Shown here: piece by piece, positions 9,617-18,963 of the stretch
Layout of the letters: each line of letters begins with the position of its first letter
Numbering within the stretch: the stretch's first letter is position 1
Assembly: GCF_008831285.2 (NCBI RefSeq)
Contig: NW_022204960.1
Location: 1-20,839, forward strand
Direction of reading: 5' to 3'
DNA: 20,839 nucleotides
Origin: Nymphaea colorata
Lineage: Eukaryota; Streptophyta; Magnoliopsida; Nymphaeales; Nymphaeaceae
Notes under the pieces: generated by a model
What the model was told of the DNA's origin: nothing
Database searches by the model: none
What the model saw: only the letters and a program-made list of their open reading frames with translations
Made by a program: the position numbers and the translations under genes

Positions 9617-12600
9617 ATGAGCAAGAAAGAATCCAAAATCCCACCAACGGAAAAGAAGCCAACAACCACTACAAATGCGACTAAACCCGACCCCACCAAG
9701 AAAGGGCCATAACCACCAGCAGTAAAAAAGACTGTTACTCCAACGGTTGCATCGAATACTGGTACCAAGCCACCGCCAGTCAAGACAACAAATCCTACTA
9801 CAAATCCAAAAGTAGACCCGCCTAAACTTGCAACCAAAACATCCACTACTCCAACCTCAGCCAAGCCAGCAACCGGTACAACGGCAACATCATCCAAACA
9901 GCTCCCGAATTCCGCATCAAAGACGCTGCCAGCCACGACTAAAAACCCACCAGCAACGAAAAACCCAACATCGGGCAACGTAACAGATAGAAATAAGGTT
10001 AAAAGTGGAACCACGCCGACATCTACAAAAGGAAAGACACCGGTAACTCCCACCGTATCGAACGAACCATCATAAATTAAAGAAATCAGAGAGGAAAAAA
10101 TGCCATAGGATAATGTGTCGGAGTTTAGCACCAATATCAATGCAGAAGAGGAGGAAAAAGTTGCGCAGTTTTAAGAATAACCAGAAATATAAAAAGTGGA
10201 AGTGAGGACGGGAGAGGAAGAGAATGAGGAGGAAAATGTGGCTACTGAAGAAAAAGTAGAAATGTAGAATCAGGAAGCAAACGGATAGTAAAAAGTATAG
10301 GTATAAGAAGCAAAGAAATAAGAAGAAGTCAAGGCCGAATAAGTAAAGACGATATAAATATAAAATTAGCTGACAAACCAAATAGAGATCTTGTAGCCAA
10401 ACGGGACTGCAATTATTGAAAAAGACGAAGATTCACCAATAAAATTGTCAGAAGAAATAAGATACTCGGGTTAATACCAATTTGAAGCACGAGGATATAG
10501 GTAGTCAGCAAGTAGTGAAGAAAATTAATTAATAGAACTAAAACCTAGCTACGTTTAGGAGGAATAAATGAGGAGACTGCAGTAATAGGAAAGGAAAAGA
10601 GAAGAAAGGTAAGAATAGTAAAGGAAATTAAGATAAATCCAATAGGCGAAAAGATTAGAAGAGGAACGCATTTAGGCATAAAAGCGACGATTGTAAGCCT
10701 AAAAGTTAGCAGCTGAGTAGGCACTCAGGCAGGCTTAGGAGAAGAGATTATTATAGGAAAAGCTAGCTGCTGAGGCTGAGGAGCGCAGAAGACTGGAAGA
10801 GTAACAAATTGCGAAACGGCAACGATAATAATAGGAAGAAAGAGAGCGAAAGCGTATTCAGGAAGAGCTCTAACAAAAACAAAGGTAGGAAGAGCATAGA
10901 AAAATGTTGTAAAAAGAAGCTTAACTTCGTAAGCAATAAGAATTGAGGCTACGTGCTGAAGAGTAAGAGAAAAAAAGACTTGAGGAAGAAGCTGAGAGAA
11001 AAAGACTTGAAGAGGAAAGGATCAAGCTTGAGCAAGAAGCTGAGAGAAAACGACTTGAAGAGGAAAGGATCAAGCTTGAGGAAGAAGCCGAAAGAAAACG
11101 ACTTGAAGAGGAAGCTGAGAAAAAAAGACTTGAAGAGGAAAGGATCAGGCTTGAGGAAGAAGCTGAGAGAAAACGACTTGAAGAGGAAAGGATCAAGCTT
11201 GAGGAAGAAGCCGAAAGAAAAAGGCTTGAAGAGGAGGCTGAGAGAAAACGACTTGAAGAGGAAAGGATCAAGCTTGAGGAAGAAGCTGAGAGAAAAAGGC
11301 TTGAAGAGGAAGCTGAGAGAAAACGACTTGAAGAGGAAAGGATCAGGCTTAAGGAAGAAGCTGAAAGAAAAAGGCTTGAAGAGGAGGCTGAGAGAAAACG
11401 ACTTGAAGAGGAAAGGATCAAGCTTGAGGAAGAAGCCGAAAGAAAAAGGCTTGAAGAGGAAGCTGAGAAAAAAAGACTTGAAGAGGAAAGGATCAAGCTT
11501 GAGGAAGAAGCCGAAAGAAAAAGGCTTGAAGAGGAGGCTGAGAGAAAACGACTTGAAGAGGAAAGGATCAAGCTTGAGGAAGAAGCCGAAAGAAAAAGGC
11601 TTGAAGAGGAAGCTGAGAAAAAAAGACTTGAAGAGGAAAGGATCAGGCTTGAGGAAGAAGCTGAGAGACAACGACTTGAAGAGGAAAGGATCAGGCTTGA
11701 GGAAGAAGCTGAAAGAAAAAGGCTTGAAGAGGAAGCTGAGAAAAAAAGACTTGAAGAGGAAAGGATCAGGCTTGAGGAAGAAGCTGAGAGAAAAAGACTT
11801 GAAGAGGAAAGGATCAGGCTTGAGGAAGAAGCTGAGAGAAAAAGACTTGAAGAGGAAAGGATCAGGCTTGAGGAAGAAGCTGAGAGAAAAAGACTTGAAG
11901 AGGAAGCTGAGAGAAAAAGACTTGAAGAGGAAAGGATCAGGCTTGAGGAAGAAGCTGAAAGAAAAAGGCTTGAAGAGGAAGCTGAGAAAAAAAGACTTGA
12001 AGAGGAAAGGATCAGGCTTGAGGAAGAAGCTGAAAGAAAAAGACTTGAAGAGGAAAGGATCAGGCTTGAGGAAGAAGCTGAAAGAAAAAGGCTTGAAGAG
12101 GAAGCTGAGAAAAAAAGACTTGAAGAGGAAAGGATCAGGCTTGAGGAAGAAGCTGAGAGAAAAAGACTTGAAGAGGAAAGGATCAGGCTTGAGGAAGAAG
12201 CTGAGAGAAAAAGACTTGAAGAGGAAAGGATCAGGCTTGAGGAAGAAGCTGAGAGAAAAAGACTTGAAGAGGAAGCTGAGAGAAAAAGACTTGAAGAGGA
12301 AAGGATCAGGCTTGAGGAAGAAGCTGAAAGAAAAAGGCTTGAAGAGGAAGCTGAGAAAAAAAGACTTGAAGAGGAAAGGATCAGGCTTGAGGAAGAAGCT
12401 GAAAGAAAAAGACTTGAAGAGGAAAGGATCAGGCTTGAGGAAGAAGCTGAAAGAAAAAGGCTTGAAGAGGAAGCTGAGAAAAAAGACTTGAAGAGGAAAG
12501 GATCAGGCTTGAGGAAGAAGCTGAGAGAAAAAGACTTGAAGAGGAAAGGATCAGGCTTGAGGAAGAAGCTGAGAGAAAAAGACTTGAAGAGGAAAGGATC

Positions 12601-13767
12601 AGGCTTGAGGAAGAAGCTGAGAGAAAAAGACTTGAAGAGGAAGCTAAGAGAAAAAGACTTGAAGAGGAAAGGATCAGGCTTGAGGAAGAAGCTGAAAGAA
12701 AAAGGCTTGAAGAGGAAGCTGAGAAAAAAAGACTTGAAGAGGAAAGGATCAGGCTTGAGGAAGAAGCTGAGAAAAAAAGACTTGAAGAGGAAAGGATCAG
12801 GCTTGAGGAAGAAGCCGAAAGAAAAAGGCTTGAAGAGGAAGCTGAGAGAAAACGACTTGAAGAGTAAGTCGAAATCAAGCGTCTTGAGGAAGAAGCTTAA
12901 GCTCGCAGTCTTTTCTAACTTAGGAGGTTGTAAGCCTAAAGGTTAGCTTCTGAATAAAAGTAGAGGCGCCTCTTTATTTAGCAGGAGGCACTCAGACAGG
13001 TTTAGGAGAAGAGATTATTATAGTAAAAATTAGTTGCTGAGGCAACAGAGCGAAAACGTTTGGAAGCTTAGTAAATTGCGAAGCGGCAACGATAAGAAGA
13101 AAAAGAGCGAAAGCGCATCCAAGAATAGCTCGAACTAAAGCAAAGATAGTAATAACAGAGAAAACGTTTACAAGCTTAAAAATAAGCAAAATAAGTAGAA
13201 CGTAAACGTCTTGAAGCAGAGCTTTAACGAAAATAAAGGTAAGCTAGATAAAAATCTTAATTATAACAACGAAAAAATCTTTCATAGCCAACTGTTTTGC
13301 CAATTACGTCTTTGTCATAACCATCTTAGCAACTACGTTAACAATTTTAGGCCAACCGACTCTAGAAATAAAAATTGAAGACTCATAAATAAGAACAATA
13401 GTCTGCTTAATTCTCTAGACGCAAATCTTAAAAATCTTCAAAAGTAGTTGCAGCTGTGCCTTCTTCCTAAATTTCGCAAACTAGTCAAAAGCAATAAAGT
13501 AGCGGAGAGCCAGTTATCCCCGAGCGTAATTAGGTAATGTAAAACTCTTTCGCTCCTTTGACGACAAGCAAAAAGACAACAAAAGTAGCCACTTCAAAAG
13601 TTGAGCCTCCTTCGAAAAGTAAGACTAATGTTATTGAAGAATAAATTCCCCCTTCAACAGACCGTGCCATGGTCAATAATGAAGACAAGCTAAAATAAAG
13701 TCAAATCACCACACATAGCTAGCAGAAGGATTCGGAAAAACAGAAAGGATGTTGCCAGCTCATTTGA
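9617..13767 (+). CDS. Giant charged-helix repeat protein with CaaX-like end
   Basis: With TAA/TAG as sense codons and one base restored in an A-run near 12480, the frame runs from ATG 9617 to TGA 13765-13767, about 1383 aa. The order is: a Pro/Thr/Lys-rich, presumably disordered head (1-153); an acidic Gln/Glu segment (154-330); a charged helical segment with many TAA/TAG codons (330-455); a long array of EAERKRLEE and ERIRLEE units (455-1083); a second copy of the pre-array segment (to about 1220); and a Ser/Thr/Lys-rich tail ending KGCCQLI, which fits a CaaX prenylation box. The array has dense i to i+4 Glu-Lys/Arg pairs, so it could form a long single alpha-helix or a coiled coil; the leucine spacing (7 and 9) is not a regular heptad. 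I infer a membrane-tethered structural spacer, perhaps cytoskeletal or epiplasmic. The apparent single-base deletion is discussed separately. No named family is recognised. Confidence 0.75.
10691..10890 (+). repeat. Pre-array segment, copy 1
   Basis: Begins TTGTAAGCCTAAAAGTTAGC and encodes LQAQKLAAEQALRQAQEKRL and, further on, IAKRQR...ERKRIQEEL. The same order of codons recurs at 12928-13155, so an internal duplication brackets the helical array. Confidence 0.8.
10981..12864 (+). repeat. Tandem array of 27-nt and 21-nt units
   Basis: About 1.9 kb built from unit A (27 nt, EAERKRLEE, variants with EAEKKRLEE) and unit B (21 nt, ERIRLEE or ERIKLEE). They usually alternate as A-B (48 nt), with A-A-B interruptions. 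Two forward frames and two reverse frames have no stop in this array, which creates long spurious ORFs. Confidence 0.95.
11705..12810 (+). repeat. 369-nt higher-order repeat, three copies
   Basis: Within the array the unit order AAB-AB-AB-AAB-AAB-AB repeats with a period of 369 nt (123 aa). Copies begin at 11705, 12074 and 12443. The first two are nearly identical. The third is 368 nt because one A is missing at 12479-12484. This points to recent tandem duplication. Confidence 0.85.
12928..13155 (+). repeat. Pre-array segment, copy 2
   Basis: Starts TTGTAAGCCTAAAGGTTAGC and matches 10691-10890 codon for codon over most of its length (QEKRLL, IAKRQRQ, ERKRIQE), with a roughly 30-nt insertion near 12958. 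Divergence is clearly greater than among the array units, so this duplication is older than the array expansion. Confidence 0.8.
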
Positions 13768-13919
13768 TACAAATATGTTCATAGTTTTATTTCTTAAATC
13801 GTTATGAAGGATAGATTAAAAACATTTGACTAGATATGCCATTTTCTTCATATCGATATCTTGCCAATTAACTATTATTATAATTGTGTTAATAATTCAA
13901 TTTGCTCCAACATTCCCAT
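13768..13919. promoter_or_regulatory. AT-rich spacer upstream of IleRS-like gene
   Basis: A 152-bp AT-rich spacer between the TGA of the helical-array gene and the ATG of the next gene on the same strand. No specific element recognised; it must serve both the 3' end of one gene and the promoter of the next. Confidence 0.35.
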
Positions 13920-16900
13920 ATGCTAAGACTTTGCCTACGTATTCTGCATCGAAATTCTAACAAAATTTTAAAATAACCACATGTAACAACCCAAATATCT
14001 CATACCGAAAAGTTCAGCATCCTTAGCTCGGTCACTTAGAAGATGAAATTGAAGCTGAAGCCATCCATTCTTATCTCTGATAATGTAACGAAGAAGAAAC
14101 TTTCATATGAAGAGAAGGTATAACTTGGTCTTTATATACCGAAATCGCCATTCAATGCAAGACTGTCTCGCAATTTATAACAGCAATATATGCCAAAGAT
14201 CACGAAAGAGCTCTACAACCAGCAAATAGACCGATTGCAAACTCATATAAGAATCCTGCAAGATAACTTGTTCCTACAATCATCAGAAACAACCTTGGAT
14301 CACTACATCAATCTCATCTATAAGGACATCTATGCCAGATATCTGATTTCGAAGAAAGTTGGCGTCGAATGGTAAGGATTTTTTGCCAATACTGGAGTGG
14401 TCAACGGTCATACCACTTCAGAGTATAATCATTAGGCAAAATATCGAGAGGATTTTAGCATTCTTTTGGATTTCATACAGAATAATGTTAATCTGATCCA
14501 ATAAAATAATACAATTGGGCTTTACTCTTACTATTAGAGGAAATTTATACATCCGAACAAGGCTGGAGTAGAAAAGATAAAAAGGCTTGGACATTATATC
14601 AAAGAAGAGTTAACATCTTTTGGAAAATATGAAAGCGAGTTTAATATCCTCCAAGAAAAGAATAGCAAAGTATACTTGCTTGTTATGGTCTAGCGATTGG
14701 AGAAACTCATCAATCCTAATGTAAACATAGATTTATACAGGCTATATGCGTGAATTCTAATGATAAATTTATCACGCTCAAGAAATTCACATCAGATAAC
14801 GATCTCAGTTCTGAATATTTGATACTCTCGCTTGATACTTTCAAGCAACATGAAAAATATTTCAAGGATAATAAATACTAAAAGCATAACTCATTCGATG
14901 GAAAGTATCTTTTGGGTATGAAAAGCAAAGACATTCCAATAATTCCTGAAATTGAAGGGTATTCTCGTGCACCTAATGCTTATATCGTTAATTCTCACTG
15001 TCATCTTGGTGATTTTTAAAGAGTTCAGATGCATAATCTTCCTCATTTTCCCTCCTTCATTGATGAAAACGGTTAAATTAGTCTCAAAAGATCCAATATC
15101 ATGCTTGAACAAAAGAAGATAGATGAAAAATTCAAGAAGTAATATTTTTTTTTACATATAGAAGACAAAACTAAGATGGAGGTTATACGTAATCTTATGT
15201 GGCTGTTGATTAATAGCTATCTTTTCACTTGCTTGATCGCCTCAAGATATAAGCTTCTCTGCAAAAAATGTAAAATTCATCATACACAGTTTGACGGAAG
15301 AAGGTACCCATTTCATAGACTTCTATGATGTCTTAGACGATGAGATTTATTATCATTAAGAAACAAAATAAGTTCTAAATTTCAGAATGGGAAAAAAATA
15401 TTCGATTGAAATAGCGGAGCAGAATACCCAATAGATCTTGAAAGGATTAGTAAAAGAAAAGACAATCATATCATAGAGCAAGATTAAAATATAATCTTTG
15501 AATACAGGCAAAAAACCGAGAGAAAAAAGACAGTTTAGAAAGCAAAGGAAATAAAAATTGAAATAAATTACCCAGCATTATAGTCTTGTCGATGCTTTGT
15601 CTCAGATAACAAGCATATCAATATCAAGCTTAAGTGAAAATAAGTTCACTGTTCCTATATTCTTGACAAAATCTAAAATAGTTCCCTATGAAAACATCTT
15701 AAATGAAAAAGAAATATAGCTTTTAGTCTCTGGAAGGATCAAATAAATTGATATACGAGCAAAAAAAGAAGCAGGATTCTAATTTAAGACGATATATGCT
15801 AACTAATAACTTCTCAAGGCGCTCATATATCTACGGAATCTTCATAAAAGTAAATAAGTCCACAACGTTATCATTGAGCCTCAATCATAGACCTAAGAAT
15901 TGATCCCAAATGCTATCCATCTCAACTATTTGATCAATAAAAGTAAGGCAAGAGGCCGAAAATTCAACTCATAGGTAAAGAATAATATATCGCTGATCAA
16001 ACTGCATCCCACGCTTGCTTAAGATGTCAAACAACTATCAATAAAAGAGCTCATTGAAGGAGTGGTAAAAAGTAATGAGAAACAACAATATGGACTTGGG
16101 TTAGAAGCTCTACGACTTTGGACAGCCAGTCACGACAATTTTCTGGGAGATAGGATTGTAAGAGACTACGATATCAACCGTGAGCTATAGCACAGCCAAA
16201 ATATCCGAACTATTTATTGGAATTTGCTCAGTATCTTGCCGAACGAAATAAAATAAGTGCAGCCATAGCTCTATCTTAGCAAGTTTATCCTTGATTCAAT
16301 TGACTGCTACATAGTCAATATGGAATAATCCTATAAGACGATGAACATCAACCAGGCATACTTGCTTACTAACGACTTCTTCACTAATATCTTGAATGAA
16401 ATTTATGTGAAAAATATAAAGGAAAGAGTCATCTCATTTCCAAATCTAAAGGAAAACTAAGAACACTTCTTTGTGATTCGACGGATCTTGGAATTAGTGG
16501 CTGTTATTTCTCCTCTTTATCCGTTCACAGCTTACCATATCTCTCGAAAACCAGATCTTGCATGGCCTGCTATCTTAAATCCTAAATTCTACGAAAGCAT
16601 TCCTCTTCATACAGAGATGATAAAGACAAGAGTGAAATTGGTAAACAAGCTTAGACTCAATAGACTCTAGTATGCTCAAATTTACTGTGAAACACTCAAA
16701 GAATCATTCTCGGCTCATGATCTTTAGCTTTTCTTCAATGTCAAAAAGGTAACCTTCCAAAAGCCTGATATTGAGGAGAGGACATGTTCCGTGGAGCTGA
16801 GCAAAAATAACTCAATAACAAATGAAGAGAAGCTGATTATCTACTCAAGTGATGACTATTGTTTAAGATGCGAGCCCAAGGGCAAGCAAACTTAGCATCT

Positions 16901-16988
16901 TTGTAAGTCATGCGTGGATTACCTGTAGGAGCAAGTTTCATAACCTTTGATTTATTTCTCGCAAAGAGAGCATAAAAGGCTATAATGA
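13920..16988 (+). CDS. Mitochondrial IleRS-like protein, degenerate active sites
   Basis: About 1005 aa after removing a 20-nt intron (14721-14740) and a less certain 31-nt one (15270-15300); bacterial IleRS is about 940 aa. The start at 13920 gives MLRLCLRILHRNSNKILK, a typical mitochondrial presequence. Collinear IleRS landmarks: YIPKSPFNARLSRNL (family LPKT-FPMR-NL); YINLIYKDIYARY (family LNKILKDIYNRY); NPNAICVNSNDKFI (editing-domain ANLAIxVNP region); GLEALRLWTASHDN (family GADALRLWVAS-DY); an anticodon-binding helical domain (ILELVAVISPLYPFTA); and a C-terminal zinc knuckle CLRC...HLCKSC. The catalytic signatures are eroded: HIGH reads TLDH (125-128), GWDCHG reads GFFANTG, the editing WTTTPWT reads MVQRLEK, and KMSKS reads KFNSQ (about 664-668). 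I infer a non-catalytic mitochondrial derivative, or a very divergent or decaying synthetase. The C-terminus may extend beyond TGA 16988 (see 16948-17157). Confidence 0.8.
14721..14740 (+). other. IleRS-like intron 1, 20 nt
   Basis: GTAAACATAGATTTATACAG, phase 0. Removal joins INPN to AICVNSNDKF, restoring the conserved spacing of the IleRS editing domain. Unspliced, the frame ends at TGA within a few codons. Confidence 0.92.
15270..15300 (+). other. IleRS-like frame change, possible 31-nt intron
   Basis: The frame must shift between about 15237 and 15333. GTAAAATT...GGAAG (31 nt) does this and joins LLCKK to QGTHFIDFYDVL, matching the family QWFIDV region. A 34-nt variant ending at 15303 is equally possible and keeps a second Cys. 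A typical 20-nt intron starting at the same GT leads to TGA, so an indel is the alternative. Confidence 0.45.
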
Positions 16989-17157
16989 TCATTTATACTT
17001 CGTGTTAGAGCAAGATAATATTGACTATGATTTGACTTTGATAATTACGGCTGATTTTTCTTATAATTAAGCTGATATTTATGCGTTCGAGTACTGTCAG
17101 TAGTTCAAGGTCCTATACGTCAAAGAGTACGCATGTCTTTAGGCTTAGATAAATTGA
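16948..17157 (+). other. Orphan coding-like stretch between IleRS- and GBP-like genes
   Basis: An open frame without ATG that reads LYFVLEQDNIDYDLTLIITA and then DIYAFEYCQQFKVLYVKEYA, ending at TGA 17155. Its composition is clearly protein-like. It resembles the N-terminal start of GBP-type G domains (hydrophobic LI, then an EAL-x-x-L helix, then a beta strand). Joining it downstream would need a 32-nt intron from 17135, and joining it upstream a 34-nt intron from 16935; both have poor acceptors. It is either the missing N-terminus of the next gene, a bridge that fuses both genes, or affected by an indel. Confidence 0.4.
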
Positions 17158-18934
17158 AGGAAAAAGTTGTTTGTCCGATAAGATAAAAATAAGGCAAAAT
17201 TTTTAGATCTTCATGGATCAATAACAAGCATAGAAGAAGTGGTGAACAATTCTTATTGAAAGATTGTGTTGTTTGCGGAAAGTAGATAAAGACCATACCA
17301 TTTATAACAATAAAGCAAGGATAGTTTGCTCTCCACGAATCCGGATTGAAATTTTTATAAGAAACGAACAAAAAATAAAAAGTATAGTTTGTTGGATGCA
17401 TCGGAAACAAATAACTATTGAATGACTGCTTTTCTATTATATGCTAGCTTCCATGTCCTTCAATATCTTAAGTACAATCTAATTTATAAAGCCAGAAAGC
17501 TAATTTCGCTAAGACATGATAACAATCTATAACTTAGCAATAAAAAAGAACGAGAAAATGCTTTATTTCATCTTTATGAAGTGTGAAACTGACTAAAATG
17601 AAGAAAACATATAAAAAATGCTTTAAATTTTATCTTATTTATGCGATTCAATCTTCATTTCCTTTGGTGAAGCATAATTATAAAGCAAATATACCAGCAA
17701 AATCAATGCGATTTCATCAAAATGCAAGCAAAATGAACATAAAGCCTGCTATATTCTTTACAAAGGTCAGATTGTTATAGACTAGATGTTGTTATCATCT
17801 TTGTAGTAAATCTTCACATCAGTTGTCTTGGGTAGTTTCAAATCAAAATAAGCCGATTCAACAGTTCCAAATGCAACAAAATCGAAAATAATTCGCTTAT
17901 TCCAAGAACTGATATAAAATGAATAGGAGAATAATCATCCATCTCATTATTTTTTGAGCAGATTTGTTAAAAATATCATCTAGCTTTATCTTAAACGAGA
18001 AAAACAACAGCTTGGTGGATTAGTTAGGCATATATATGGCTTTAAAATAACCTAGTGTCGAAGCTTTTATGAAAAACAGATGAATGAGCTTTAACTATCA
18101 GAAATCAGTTCGAAATAAGAACTTCTGACTGTTTTGTCATCTCTAGAAGAAAAAACAGTTTCCTTATTCAATGCATAAACCCTCGATTAGCAGCTCCATA
18201 GCGCTTATTTAGAAGAAGTCTTGCTGTTTGTGTAATAATAAGAATAAAAAGTTATTTAAGATTATGAATTTACTGAAAAAGGTTCACAATAATACTCAAT
18301 TTTCGAGTAAAATGATGATGAATGCTAAGAAGAAGTGAGCAATTCTTAGTAACTTATGAATCAGATACAAAGCTTGAAATAGAAGCATAATGAAATTTCT
18401 GGAAAAAATCACTTAACTCATGAAAAGATAGTAATCTTGGCGAGGAATGCAGCTAGATTGAAAATATTGGGGTATGATTAGAAGCAGAGGATTGCATAGC
18501 TACGATAATAAATAGATAATGAGTGGAATTAACTCAAAAAGGTTTATCAATAAAGGGCAAAGAAAGATGAAGAGCCAACATAAAATAATCTAATAAGGGA
18601 AAAATACAAAATCATGGAGGAAAAATTGAAAAACTATGAAGCTAAATCAAGATCTGTGAGATAATAAATTTTACTCTTCAGGGATATCTATGATCATCAA
18701 TGTTATATGCAGTAAATAAAAAGTAAAGAATTTTTATAATTTTGCAAGATAAAATAAAAAAACGATGCCATGAAGAGGTACGTCTAATAGACTACTGTCT
18801 AAAGCCCATTGATTAATACGCTTCGAGTTCAGATAGCAGAATTGACAAATAAAAATGATCAACTTTCTAGAAGAAAATCGATAATTATTGCTTCCGTGCA
18901 AGGCTCATAAAGATAATTGATGAATATTTTGTGA
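17133..18934 (+). CDS. GBP/atlastin-like large GTPase relative, degenerate
   Basis: From ATG 17133, removal of a 20-nt intron (17472-17491) gives a frame of about 593 aa to TGA 18932-18934; animal GBPs are about 590 aa. Tentative correspondences are VVCPIRQKQGKIF with the P-loop strand and GxYRTGKSF; CVVCGKQIKTIPF with PCTKGIWxWxKP; and FALHESGL with LLDTEGL. The C-terminal helices LSSLEEKTVSLFNAQT and HSAYLEEVLLFVQQQEQKV resemble the GBP helical domain, followed by a Gln/Lys/Glu coiled coil. If the alignment is right, the P-loop Ser is Ile and the DTEG motif is lost, so GTP hydrolysis is unlikely. The P-loop would sit only about 20 residues from the start, which suggests a missing N-terminus (see 16948-17157). 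The gene is convergent with the next one, 29 bp away. The reading frame is solid; the family call is tentative. Confidence 0.5.
17472..17491 (+). other. GBP-like intron, 20 nt
   Basis: GTACAATCTAATTTATAAAG, phase 0. Without splicing the frame ends at TGA 17517. With splicing it stays open for about 1.4 kb to 18934. The AAG acceptor matches two other introns on this chromosome. Confidence 0.85.
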
Positions 18935-18963
18935 TATTTATACCATATATAGACCTTCATTGA

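Noticed and set aside
9589-10140. Minus-strand 183-aa hydrophobic ORF rich in Val/Phe/Gly
   Set aside because: Antisense of the Pro/Thr/Lys-rich head of the array gene, whose sense frame leads directly into the helical region. Pro/Thr codons read backwards give Gly/Val-rich products.
10921-11671. Minus-strand Ser-rich and Phe-rich repeat ORFs
   Set aside because: Antisense shadows of the same tandem repeat. The array lacks stops in several frames.
10953-12491. 512-codon plus-strand ORF, Lys/Arg/Gly-rich (LKRKGSGLRKK repeats)
   Set aside because: It is the +1 shadow of the helical array. The Glu/Arg/Leu frame is continuous with meaningful flanks on both sides.
12429-12878. Minus-strand Ser-rich ORF
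   Set aside because: Antisense of the array's 3' part.
15305-15319. 15-nt heterotrich-like intron GTACCCATTTCATAG
   Set aside because: Removing it leads directly to TGA and does not give the needed frame change.
17120-17410. Minus-strand 96-aa ORF
   Set aside because: Antisense to the spliced GBP-like gene, which is open for about 1.8 kb.
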